From: Novipirellula herctigrandis
Lineage (GTDB): Bacteria; Planctomycetota; Planctomycetia; Pirellulales; Pirellulaceae
Assembly (NCBI GenBank): GCA_007859835.1
Contig: SJPJ01000001.1
Span: forward strand, 8,034,853 to 8,098,852
DNA length: 64,000 nucleotides
Direction of reading: 5' to 3'
Shown here: positions 27,366 to 36,637 of the stretch, in pieces
How positions within the stretch are numbered: the first letter of the stretch is position 1
Layout: the number at the start of each line of letters is the position of its first letter
The notes under the pieces: generated by a model
What the model saw: only the letters and a program-made list of their open reading frames with translations
The model's database searches: none
Told to the model about the DNA's origin: nothing
Program-made: the position numbers and the translations under genes

Positions 27366-29453
27366 ATGAAACCATCCCCCCGTATCGGGTTTTATCTCGC
27401 TGCTGTGTTTCTGATGTCTTGTTTTGTTGGGCAAAAAACCGGTTGGGCCCAACCGCATCGGTCCCTTCCCCTGGCTGGGCGAATCGATGGTCTTGGCGTG
27501 AATATTCACTTCACTGACCCACAGCCGGGCGAGATGCAGATGCTTGCCGCCGGCGGTGTTCGTTGGGTGCGGATGGATTTTGGATGGAGTGCGACAGAAC
27601 GCGTGCGGGGAGAGTACGATTTTTCCGCTTACGATCGACTCATTGCTGAACTACAAAAGCATCATCTTCGATGCCTTTTCATTCTGGACTACAGCAATCC
27701 GTTGTACGAGGCAGATCGATCGGTTGCGACGGAAGCAGGACGGCAAGCCTATGCGAGGTGGGCCGGAGCTGCGGCCAAGCACTTTCAAGGTCGTGGAATT
27801 TTGTGGGAAATTTGGAATGAACCGAATATTAGCGGCTTCTGGAGCCCCACACCCGACATTGAACAATACACGGCGATGGCGCTAGCTGCATCGCGAGCGA
27901 TTCACCATGCGGCTCCGGACGAAGCAATTATCGGACCTGCCACTTCCACCATTGATATCGCATTCTTGAAAGGCTGTTTTGACGCGGGACTGCTTGAGCT
28001 GTGGGATGCCGTTTCCGTTCATCCCTACCGACGCTCCGGCCCCGAAACGGCGGCATTGGAGTACCACAAGTTAAGGCAGCTGATCAAACAATATGCTCCG
28101 AATGGCAAGGAGATTCCGATCGTATCGGGCGAATGGGGCTACTCCTCGGCGTGGAACGGTTTCGATACCAAAAGCCAGGGAAAGTTGCTCTCGCGGCAAT
28201 GGCTCACCAATCTTTCCAACCAAATCCCCGTTTCCATCTGGTATGACTGGCACGATGACGGCCGTGACGAACACGAACCGGAACATCATTTCGGATCCGT
28301 CGCGCATGAATATCATGAAACGCGAAATCCCGTCTATGATCCCAAGCCGGCCTATTTGGCCGCTAAGACCTTAACATCGACATTGGACGGGTTTCGTTTT
28401 ACAAAACGAATCGCGACGGGCAATCCAGATGACTATGCGCTGTTGTTCACCAGCGATACGCAGCGATGCTTAGTCTTATGGACCGTCTCTGCGGACGCTC
28501 ACGAAATCGTGCTCCCGGCAAGCACGTGCACGTTTGACGCCAAATCCCATACGGGGGAAAGGCTTGAGATTGTCTCGGCACATTCCAACTCGTTGACCGT
28601 GACTATCTCCGACTCGCCACAATTTTTGATCACGAGCGGGCCAAACGAAAAATTGGATCTTGCTCCAAACGCTCGTGACCTGCGTGCGACTGTGACGCCA
28701 GTACTCGGCAAAGTGCTTTCCGTTCAGGTGGCCAACCTCAGCGACGCCGATTTTCAAGGAACCGTGCGGCTAGTTGATGCAGAGGGAATCGAACCGAACC
28801 GCTATGAACAAACCTTGGACATGGCAGCTGATGAAACCGAGCGGGCCATCCGATTCGAACTACGCACAAATCCGACTCAGCAGTACCGGGTTGGACTTCG
28901 GATCGAAGATCAGACTGGACAAGTGATGTTCCATATGCCAGCACGGCGTTTCGTTTTCCTTGCAAATAGGCTGCTCGATAACTGCCATGTTGTCAAAGAC
29001 GGTGACCCTAACGTTCCATCGGACTTTACGATTGAGATAGCCGCTGCGCCCCAGACGTTGTCAAAATCCGATGCGAAGGTGATGAAAATCAAGTATGACT
29101 TTGGGGACGGATGGAAGTTCATGCGAGTAGTCCCACGGAATCCCCCCGAAATCGAAGGCAAACCAACCGGTTTTGGGTTTTGGATTTATGGCGACAGCCA
29201 GGGAACCAGCCCGCGATTGAGAGTCCGAGATTCGACGAATCAAACTTGGCAGCCCAGCGGTCACGAGATCGACTGGACCGGATGGCGCTACATCGAATTT
29301 CCGCTGAATCGCGACAGTGGGCATTGGGGAGGTGCCGAAGATCATCGCGTTCATGAACCTTTGGTGTGGGATTCTCTCTTTCTGCTTGACAACCCAACCC
29401 GGAAGCCAAATCGAGGAACGATATTCATCGCATCGCCAATCGTTTTATACTAG
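27366..29453 (+). CDS. Exported glycoside hydrolase (clan GH-A, GH39/GH5-like)
   Basis: A 695-residue exported enzyme. The signal peptide (about 1-29, ending GWAQ) is followed by a TIM-barrel of clan GH-A: the acid/base glutamate is E152 in WEIWNEPNISG and the nucleophile is probably E256 in VSGEWGYSS. After about residue 330 come two beta-rich regions (about 340-500 and 540-695) that look like accessory or carbohydrate-binding domains. The family looks like GH39 or a GH5/cellulase relative; substrate unknown. It is divergent from the BY-kinase gene, so it may trim or degrade the exopolysaccharide made by that system, a common arrangement. It is convergent with the 2333-residue protein gene. 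Confidence 0.85.
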   Translation: MKPSPRIGFYLAAVFLMSCFVGQKTGWAQPHRSLPLAGRIDGLGVNIHFTDPQPGEMQMLAAGGVRWVRMDFGWSATERVRGEYDFSAYDRLIAELQKHHLRCLFILDYSNPLYEADRSVATEAGRQAYARWAGAAAKHFQGRGILWEIWNEPNISGFWSPTPDIEQYTAMALAASRAIHHAAPDEAIIGPATSTIDIAFLKGCFDAGLLELWDAVSVHPYRRSGPETAALEYHKLRQLIKQYAPNGKEIPIVSGEWGYSSAWNGFDTKSQGKLLSRQWLTNLSNQIPVSIWYDWHDDGRDEHEPEHHFGSVAHEYHETRNPVYDPKPAYLAAKTLTSTLDGFRFTKRIATGNPDDYALLFTSDTQRCLVLWTVSADAHEIVLPASTCTFDAKSHTGERLEIVSAHSNSLTVTISDSPQFLITSGPNEKLDLAPNARDLRATVTPVLGKVLSVQVANLSDADFQGTVRLVDAEGIEPNRYEQTLDMAADETERAIRFELRTNPTQQYRVGLRIEDQTGQVMFHMPARRFVFLANRLLDNCHVVKDGDPNVPSDFTIEIAAAPQTLSKSDAKVMKIKYDFGDGWKFMRVVPRNPPEIEGKPTGFGFWIYGDSQGTSPRLRVRDSTNQTWQPSGHEIDWTGWRYIEFPLNRDSGHWGGAEDHRVHEPLVWDSLFLLDNPTRKPNRGTIFIASPIVLY

Positions 29454-29569
29454 CGGCCGTTTGTCGACCAAATGTTAGCAATTGGACTGAGTCGTTCCAA
29501 ATACTTGTCTTTCCCAACAATCGCCGTCCCTTTCCGCCGCGACTCAATGCTTCCAACGAAAACGCAGCA

Positions 29570-32500
29570 TCAAGCTGCTTCTCTTGTGGTGATAACAAAC
29601 GCCAAGATTGCGGCAAAGGCTGCCAGGAGAAGTAGCACCAACGTTACCTGCCAAAAATAGAGTCTAAGCTTCAAATCGAAGTCGAGGTCAAGCTCAAGCG
29701 GTGCGTTCTCTGCGACTTGCACGCTACGGCTAAAGGTATAGACGGAACCTTCCTCTGGCAGACTGATAAGGATGGCCTGAGACGCAGGTTCGGTCGTGTG
29801 TTGATGTTGGACAAGGCGGCCTGCGATCCGCCCGAGAATGGCGTTATCTTCGGTCGTGTTTCCTCGCAGCAGTTGACTTAGCTGTTGAGGCCGGAAATTC
29901 AGTTGATCTTGTTGTAGGATCGGATTGTCAGCGGCAGCTTCCCGGAGTTGTTGGTTCTCAACTAAGGCGGCGTCGCTTGGGCTATTGTCCAGATACAGAC
30001 GTTGGCGGCGCGTATTCAAACCCACAATCGCTTGCTGCGTTTGTAGATTTTCCAACTGCACGCGAGCGTCTTCATTCGAGGCGGCGTCGAGGGCATATTG
30101 ATTGGCGACGCTGTTGAGCGCCCATCGAGCCTTCGTTTGCTCACCGGCTTGGAGAAGCTGATTCGCTTGTTCCAATAACTGTGCCGCTTGTTGTGCTTGA
30201 ACTTGTCGTTTGCCGGTCACCTTTGACAGGTAAGATTTACGGTCATAGTTTTCTTGATTCGTTTGACTCGTCAATTCGAGATTTCCATCGTTGTCGGTCA
30301 GTTCATAGCCTTTGGGAGCGATGACGTTCCATTGGATGTTCTCCAATGGAACATTCAGCTCAGGGCTATTTAGCGTCAAATTGCTCAAGCGATCGCCAGT
30401 GACCGAATAGACAAAGCGGACCTTTGCGGAACGGTCGTCGATACCGGGTAGAATGTTGAATTGCCATGCATTCACGGTACCGCCTTGGCGAATCGAGTTC
30501 ACACTTTCGCCGTTGACAAAGATGCTGAACAACTCGCCGCCTTCGGGCAAACCGACGCTCAGGCTACTACGCTGGATCACTTCGATCGTCACATCGACCG
30601 CGGTTAGCTGATCACCGGTTGGCGACAAAACAGTGGTCAAGGAACCTTCGGCGACTCGGAGCTTCAGTGCATCAGCCAATGAATGGCGTTTAGCGTGGAT
30701 GGTCAGAGCACTATCGGGCTCGACGGCGCGCAGAGTGAATACCGGGGCGTTTCGGTTTTCCGCTTCACGAAGCGACGGGGGAACCGAACTCCAATCGATC
30801 TGTTGCCAACCGTCTGCGAGCGAATCGTGTTCTAGTTCGAGGCGACCTCCAGCGCGGATACCAAAGTAATATGAAAGTTGGCGTGTCTCAGGGAATTCGG
30901 CTGGGCTTAGCGTTTCACTATCATTCTCGCGATCCCCACGGCGTTCGTATTCAATCCGGAATTGTATTTTGCCCACAACGCGGCGTTTGAATCGTACTTC
31001 CCAGATGTTTGAGTCCTGTCCTTCGCGGACAAAATCGCTCACTGTATTTCCGCTGGCTCGAAGCGTTTTGATTTCCTCTTGGTCCGTAATTGGCAAGGCA
31101 ACTTTGAGTGTACGAATCGAGGCGTTCTGGACATTGAAATTTGCGATTAATGCCGTTCGGGTCTGGCCTTCGCGCAAGGTGACTTCGTGCAGCACTTGGC
31201 CGGTCACCCAAGGGGCAAGTTTCTCAATGCCGAGAACCAAGTTCCAATCACGTTGCAGCAACCGGAACGCGAGCGAGCCTTGTGCTTCGCCTCCCATGTT
31301 GCGTGGATCTGTCTCCGATACGTTCTGCCGAGACACTGTTCTCAAGCGGATTCCTGTGGTTGGCCTTACAACCAACTCACCGGTTTGTCGCGTTGCTTCT
31401 TGTAACTCAAAATGTGGAATTTCCCAATCGGCAACATCGGTTGGAGATGGGCCGGACAGTGTCAGCGAGAAACTTTGCGTGCCGAGTGTCTTGCCGTTGA
31501 GGTGAAGAATGATTTGCCGTTCTTCGCCCTCTGATAGTTCTGCCCAATGATGAAGTGCGGCGCCCGTAAGCGACTCGACTTCAAGTCCCGGCGGCAATGG
31601 AAAACTCAGTTGGAACAAGCCGGCACGCGAGATTTCCGCTGTGAAATTGACGCCCAACACGACACGTTCGTCACCAAGTGAAAGCACTTGTTTGCTTATC
31701 ACCCGCACTTCCGAGTCGACCGGCGCCACTCGCACGGCTACTTCACCACCGTCGGCACCATAGCGATAGACACGATGCAATACGGCCTGCTTGTTAGAAA
31801 TTAAATTGGCGTCAAAGTCACCGAGATTGACGGCCGACATTTGCTGCGGTTCTGACTTCTCCGGTTGGGCTTCCGGACCGAAAGCGATCGCCACCAAACC
31901 GACTTCACCATTTGCCTCAGCGACCTTCAGTGGCGCCAAATTGACATCCGCTGGCAGTGGATCGAGGCCACGTTGTGTTTCGACCACGATAGCGAAAGCC
32001 TGAGATTGTGCCGGTTCGATCTCTAGTTTTAAACGTCCGCTATCGGCATCGAACTGCCAAGAACCGACGGGGCCACTAACCGCACTTACTGTTAGCCCCT
32101 GGGGAACCACGACATTTAATTCACTCACTTGACCTTGCGAGGTCCGGATATTCAGTTGATGACGTCCATCGACAACACCGGGGCCTGGTAAATATAGGTT
32201 GGAAGCTTCCACGAAGAATTGTGTTTCCTCGGCGGTCACGTCGCGGGCTTTCGGCTTGAGAAAAAGAGTCGCGTTTCCAGGACCAAGAAGTACGTTTGCC
32301 TTAGTCGTGTCGGCGGCTGCTTGGAGCGTTTCAACACGGACAGCGGTCGGGCTCAATACATCCCATCCGGCTTCGTCATAGCTGAGTTCGATTTCTTGTA
32401 GCGAAGCGGCTCCTGTGAGCACGGGCATCCCTTCGGTCGGATTGAGTGCTTCTAATTGAAACTCAAAGCTTGCCTCGTAATCAACGGTTTCGATAGCTGA

Positions 32501-35500
32501 ATTCGCTTCATCCGCTATCGATACCGCGTCTTCGTCAATAGGAATATTGATGATGTAACTCAAACCTTCCTCTGCCACGTCTCTCTTGGTCAGACGCAAT
32601 CCTTCTCCTTCAAAACGAGTTAATACCGCTGGTGCTCTCAAAAGCAAGAATCGGTCGCCCGGTTGCCCAGACAGCGTGATCGTTCCGCCTGCGCTAAGAC
32701 GAGAATGTTGATGCGAAACTTGCCACTGCTGCTTGATCGAATCGGCGGCTTCGAAACCGCTCGGAACCGCTGCTAAGCAGGCGCCAGAAGACGATAACAA
32801 GAGAGCAATCAGAACAATCGCTGAGGTAACAGCACCCGCTTTCTCTGTCGGAACCGAGTCTTTCATTTTCTTTTCCTCCTTACGTTGCTCTTTAAGGTTG
32901 TCCAACCATCTCCGAAAGCGTCCTTTCCATTCCCATGCTGCGGGGATGAAAAACAGAATCAAAACGGCAAGGGCCAGCAATGCGAAAAACCACGGAGCTC
33001 CATCGCCCTGATACAACACCCCCAAAGCAATGAGAAGAATGGCACCGAACCGCATTAGCATGCGTAGCCACGACTCGCCTTTGGTGAACGACCATGCGAT
33101 CGTGCCAACGCCGGCAAGGAACGCAATCAGGCCCAGCCACGACAGGTTGATTCGCCACAGCGGAACGTTTTTTACCTGTAATTCAATCGTTTCGCCTGAC
33201 GATAGAATGGGCACACTTAGTTGCAACGGTTGAGGTGACCCCGTTTGCGAAAGAGCTGTCGAAGCGGCCGAAAGTGAAAATCCGATGGCAATTGCAAAAC
33301 TTAGCAAACCAGCGCCACGGATGAATCCCGTTTGCCCGCTACTCCAGACTCCGATTCCAATGAACAAACAGATTAGCAGGAGATAGAGAATTCCATGTTT
33401 GGCCACCCAGTTATATCCAGAAGGCCTAACCACTGGGACGGGCGGCGCGACCGTTCCACCATTTGGAACAAGCACGTGTTTTTCATCTCCTACAATATTC
33501 CATTGGGTTTTTAGGACCGGCGCAAAGATGATTGGCAACGCCAATTCCGGGCGGGATTCCTTGACTGTCGGTTTGCCCAAACGCAGACGAACCTCGACCG
33601 GAATGTTGGGATCCGTTCCGCCCGGTAAGGGAATCAAGGTGGCATCATCTGCTTGCCGCGCTGTGACGGGTTGACCGTCAACAGAAATTTCCCAAAGACG
33701 TACGGGGGCTTCCGGCAGTTCCAGTTTGAGTGTTCGTTGTCCACGCGATTTGACGAAATAGATCACTTCGGTCACCAATTCCCCGTCCTTTGAAACACGG
33801 CTGTTGGCTTCCGAGAACTCGACGACTTGTGCCACCATCGTGCCTGGTTGGAACCACTTCACATTCAGATTTAAGTCGAACGGGCGTTCGGTGTATTGCC
33901 ACGTGCCAAGCGGCGGTGCAGTGCTAAGCAAACGCAGTTCAGCGGGCAATTCAAGTGGATCTAGTTCCAACATGTCATCCGAGACTGAGGCGGTATTGAT
34001 TTCCACCTGCATCGGACTGACCACCTGGATATATCCACGTTCGCCCTGGACGCCGATCGGAGCAATCTGGCCCGCCTGGAACGAGCTTTTCGTCTTGCTC
34101 GGCTTTTCTTCAAAGGTCACCAATAGCGTGTACGGTCCCATCACCGGTTGGTGCAGTGAAACGATCAACGTGTCCCCTTCTCGGCGCCAAGTACGGACGT
34201 CGCGGCCATCGACCATCACATTGCCCAACGTTTCGGGAACAGCAATTTTCCATTCGGAAACAGGCGATCCGGTGACGAAGTAATTGATCAACGCGCTGCC
34301 ATAAACCGTTTCTTCGCTCAATGAATACAAGTGAAACACGTCCGATTGTACGCTTCGGTCGAGCAGTTCGATATGCAACGTCGCCGCCCAATCAGGTTCG
34401 CGAATGCGAAAGGCTTGTTGCAGATTGGCCGAGGGTTTTGGGAAGTAGGACAATGGTTTTTCAACCAAAAGTTCCGTCTGGTCAATTGCAATCCGATATC
34501 CCGGTGCACCGATAATTCCGATGTCGCCACGCACGGTTTTTGCTTCTGGAAACTCGATCCGCGGCAGAACCCAATCTTCTTCGACCGCCGCTTTGCTTTT
34601 CTCTAAGTGCAACGAAACCAATTGACGTCCGTCAACGTCGTCGCCAAAGATGACTTTCAAGTTACGGAGGTCGTTAGAGGCTTCCGAAGCCGCGATATAA
34701 TCCGCAACACTTGCGCCTGTGACGGACACGACCGAATAGTCGGACGGAATCAGGATGTCCCACTCCCGAATGGGCGCCTCGCGAATGTCCATCTCAATGT
34801 CCGCCTTGATCACACGATCGGTCTCGGCGACTTCATACAGGACAAGTTCGGAAATGTTGACTTCCGGTTGGATTCGATCCGCGGCCACGGTAAATGCATA
34901 TTGTGAAGCTGGAAAACGATAGACAAACATTTGCCGAGCTTCGATCGGCTCGGCGGGAAACTGGTCGGGTGCCAATTGGGTCAATCCCGTTAGGCCAGTG
35001 GGTTCGAGACGGACCGATCCCAAATTGGTTAGCCGAAGATATCCGGAGTGCCGAATTGCACCAATAGGATCTAATCGCAGGCCATCGACACGCACTGGAA
35101 ATGCGCCAAGCGGTGTCTGACTGCGAACCTTAATCTGACTCTCGCCATCGATTGCCCGGCTGAGCTTTAGGTCCAATTGGCGATTGTCTCCCTTTCCGCT
35201 GACCTGCCAAGAGACAATGTTTTTGCCCTGGACGTCAAGGATTTCTCCAGGGCCGTGCAGCAAAATGCTGAGAGATTCTAGTTCTCCCTGAAGAACCTGG
35301 TAATCGATTTGGTGGTCTTGACGCAGCAAACCCGCGCCAGCTCTTGCCTCGATGTGGGCGGTGGTCGTAAAAAATAGCTTTCCTTCGCCTGCTTTGCGAG
35401 CGGTTTTCCACTGCAATTTGGCGTGGCCGGTTGCAGGCAAAAATCCTAACCACATTTCATTGTCGCGCAGCGGCACGACGGATTCCTGGTCACGATGGAA

Positions 35501-36571
35501 CTCAAGATCCGAATCCAATCCGCGGATGGTTATCGGTACCACGGCGCTAGCGCCAATGGTGAAATCCATGCTGTGGCCGATCACATCCGACGTGACCAAG
35601 GTGGCGACAAAATTGAGCGTCACGGGATAGGTGCCCTCGTCGGCAAAGACAAGTTTATAGACGGGGTGTTCGGTGTCCGTCGTAAGCCGCAATCGATAGC
35701 TGGCATCCATTGGTACTTCGCTGATGGCCGCGTTGCCCGAAAGAACGATGACTTCCGCATTGGCCTCGGTGACATGGGCGGTGCTACGAAGTTGGAACAG
35801 AATCGACTTGCCGTTGGGATGCAATTCGCCTGCTAACGTGGTGTCGACGAGTTCAACCGCAGCAGGTGCTGTACCGTCACGATTCAGCGAAAGCTTGATC
35901 AACCCACCTGTGGCGGTTTGGAAACGGTCTACTGTGTTTCCCGTGTTCGCGGCATCCGATTCCAGTGGAGCAAATCCCTCTACGGCAGCAATCGTTCTCT
36001 CCACACCTGGGGCGTAATTCACATTCATGATCGAATTGAAACCAACCGAGTCGGCCGGCGTGAGATGGGACAAATCAATCACAACGGGAAGGCTTTGCTT
36101 TTCGGATTGCGTCTTGATTTCGACTTCCAAGTCAGTGCCGTTTTCGTTCACATGCAGGTCAATGAAACGCTCGGCACCTTCTTGTCGAACGGACCATGAA
36201 CGCAGGCTGTCACCTGCAGCTTGGATGTCGGTGACTTCGGCATTACCGGTAAACCCAAGGCTCAGGGTTTTGGCATTACCTTGGATCACCTTGATTGACA
36301 GTTGAATGGCTTGCTCGATACGTTCAGCGCCGACTTGTACATTGGCGTTGGCTGTTGCGGTGTAGAAAACGGGCGGTTCGGGCAAATGTCCCCGCGCTTC
36401 GACAATGATTGTCCCAGTGCCATCTTCGCCGATGGAGCTGTTGATGCTGGCTCGCTCGGATTCCTCTTGAGCCTGACATGGAAAACTCGTCAAGCTGATG
36501 AATCCGAATAAACTCAGTGACGCAAAACAGAAGAACACATTTTTGAACATCGGAGCTGCTTTCGTAGTCAT
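29570..36571 (-). CDS. Giant exported/membrane protein, 2333 residues, apparently two fused units
   Basis: I do not recognise a characterised family. Residues 1-35 form a signal peptide (MFKNVFFCFASLSLFGFISL then cleavage near CQAQ). Residues about 36-1065 are beta-rich and extracytoplasmic. A cluster of about five membrane helices (about 1070-1200) is followed by a basic/acidic stretch and then, at M1236, a second signal-peptide-like segment (SAIVLIALLLSSSGACLA). Residues about 1265-2290 repeat the general plan of the first half: paired segments of the type APIREWDILIPSDYSVVSV and ASIRTLKVALPI suggest an ancient tandem duplication. A coiled, Gln-rich region (about 2110-2200) and one final membrane helix (2303-2325) end the protein. 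It is 66 bases downstream of the VWA gene and in the same direction, so it belongs to the sigma/VWA operon. An internal ribosome binding site (see below) may yield a separate 1098-residue protein. Confidence 0.8.
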   Translation of the reverse strand: MTTKAAPMFKNVFFCFASLSLFGFISLTSFPCQAQEESERASINSSIGEDGTGTIIVEARGHLPEPPVFYTATANANVQVGAERIEQAIQLSIKVIQGNAKTLSLGFTGNAEVTDIQAAGDSLRSWSVRQEGAERFIDLHVNENGTDLEVEIKTQSEKQSLPVVIDLSHLTPADSVGFNSIMNVNYAPGVERTIAAVEGFAPLESDAANTGNTVDRFQTATGGLIKLSLNRDGTAPAAVELVDTTLAGELHPNGKSILFQLRSTAHVTEANAEVIVLSGNAAISEVPMDASYRLRLTTDTEHPVYKLVFADEGTYPVTLNFVATLVTSDVIGHSMDFTIGASAVVPITIRGLDSDLEFHRDQESVVPLRDNEMWLGFLPATGHAKLQWKTARKAGEGKLFFTTTAHIEARAGAGLLRQDHQIDYQVLQGELESLSILLHGPGEILDVQGKNIVSWQVSGKGDNRQLDLKLSRAIDGESQIKVRSQTPLGAFPVRVDGLRLDPIGAIRHSGYLRLTNLGSVRLEPTGLTGLTQLAPDQFPAEPIEARQMFVYRFPASQYAFTVAADRIQPEVNISELVLYEVAETDRVIKADIEMDIREAPIREWDILIPSDYSVVSVTGASVADYIAASEASNDLRNLKVIFGDDVDGRQLVSLHLEKSKAAVEEDWVLPRIEFPEAKTVRGDIGIIGAPGYRIAIDQTELLVEKPLSYFPKPSANLQQAFRIREPDWAATLHIELLDRSVQSDVFHLYSLSEETVYGSALINYFVTGSPVSEWKIAVPETLGNVMVDGRDVRTWRREGDTLIVSLHQPVMGPYTLLVTFEEKPSKTKSSFQAGQIAPIGVQGERGYIQVVSPMQVEINTASVSDDMLELDPLELPAELRLLSTAPPLGTWQYTERPFDLNLNVKWFQPGTMVAQVVEFSEANSRVSKDGELVTEVIYFVKSRGQRTLKLELPEAPVRLWEISVDGQPVTARQADDATLIPLPGGTDPNIPVEVRLRLGKPTVKESRPELALPIIFAPVLKTQWNIVGDEKHVLVPNGGTVAPPVPVVRPSGYNWVAKHGILYLLLICLFIGIGVWSSGQTGFIRGAGLLSFAIAIGFSLSAASTALSQTGSPQPLQLSVPILSSGETIELQVKNVPLWRINLSWLGLIAFLAGVGTIAWSFTKGESWLRMLMRFGAILLIALGVLYQGDGAPWFFALLALAVLILFFIPAAWEWKGRFRRWLDNLKEQRKEEKKMKDSVPTEKAGAVTSAIVLIALLLSSSGACLAAVPSGFEAADSIKQQWQVSHQHSRLSAGGTITLSGQPGDRFLLLRAPAVLTRFEGEGLRLTKRDVAEEGLSYIINIPIDEDAVSIADEANSAIETVDYEASFEFQLEALNPTEGMPVLTGAASLQEIELSYDEAGWDVLSPTAVRVETLQAAADTTKANVLLGPGNATLFLKPKARDVTAEETQFFVEASNLYLPGPGVVDGRHQLNIRTSQGQVSELNVVVPQGLTVSAVSGPVGSWQFDADSGRLKLEIEPAQSQAFAIVVETQRGLDPLPADVNLAPLKVAEANGEVGLVAIAFGPEAQPEKSEPQQMSAVNLGDFDANLISNKQAVLHRVYRYGADGGEVAVRVAPVDSEVRVISKQVLSLGDERVVLGVNFTAEISRAGLFQLSFPLPPGLEVESLTGAALHHWAELSEGEERQIILHLNGKTLGTQSFSLTLSGPSPTDVADWEIPHFELQEATRQTGELVVRPTTGIRLRTVSRQNVSETDPRNMGGEAQGSLAFRLLQRDWNLVLGIEKLAPWVTGQVLHEVTLREGQTRTALIANFNVQNASIRTLKVALPITDQEEIKTLRASGNTVSDFVREGQDSNIWEVRFKRRVVGKIQFRIEYERRGDRENDSETLSPAEFPETRQLSYYFGIRAGGRLELEHDSLADGWQQIDWSSVPPSLREAENRNAPVFTLRAVEPDSALTIHAKRHSLADALKLRVAEGSLTTVLSPTGDQLTAVDVTIEVIQRSSLSVGLPEGGELFSIFVNGESVNSIRQGGTVNAWQFNILPGIDDRSAKVRFVYSVTGDRLSNLTLNSPELNVPLENIQWNVIAPKGYELTDNDGNLELTSQTNQENYDRKSYLSKVTGKRQVQAQQAAQLLEQANQLLQAGEQTKARWALNSVANQYALDAASNEDARVQLENLQTQQAIVGLNTRRQRLYLDNSPSDAALVENQQLREAAADNPILQQDQLNFRPQQLSQLLRGNTTEDNAILGRIAGRLVQHQHTTEPASQAILISLPEEGSVYTFSRSVQVAENAPLELDLDFDLKLRLYFWQVTLVLLLLAAFAAILAFVITTREAA
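32866..32882 (-). promoter_or_regulatory. Internal ribosome binding site and second start in the giant gene
   Basis: On the minus strand TAAGGAGG (complement of 32875-32882) precedes an in-frame ATG (first base 32866) by eight bases, an ideal Shine-Dalgarno spacing. The ATG opens a segment that looks like a signal peptide. Such sites are scarce in this window, where many true starts lack one, so this is unlikely to be chance. Confidence 0.6.
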
Positions 36572-36637
36572 GACAGTATGTTCCTAGGAGTCGATTGCTA
36601 TATGCGGAATTTCCATAGTTGCATTTTTTCACGTGCG

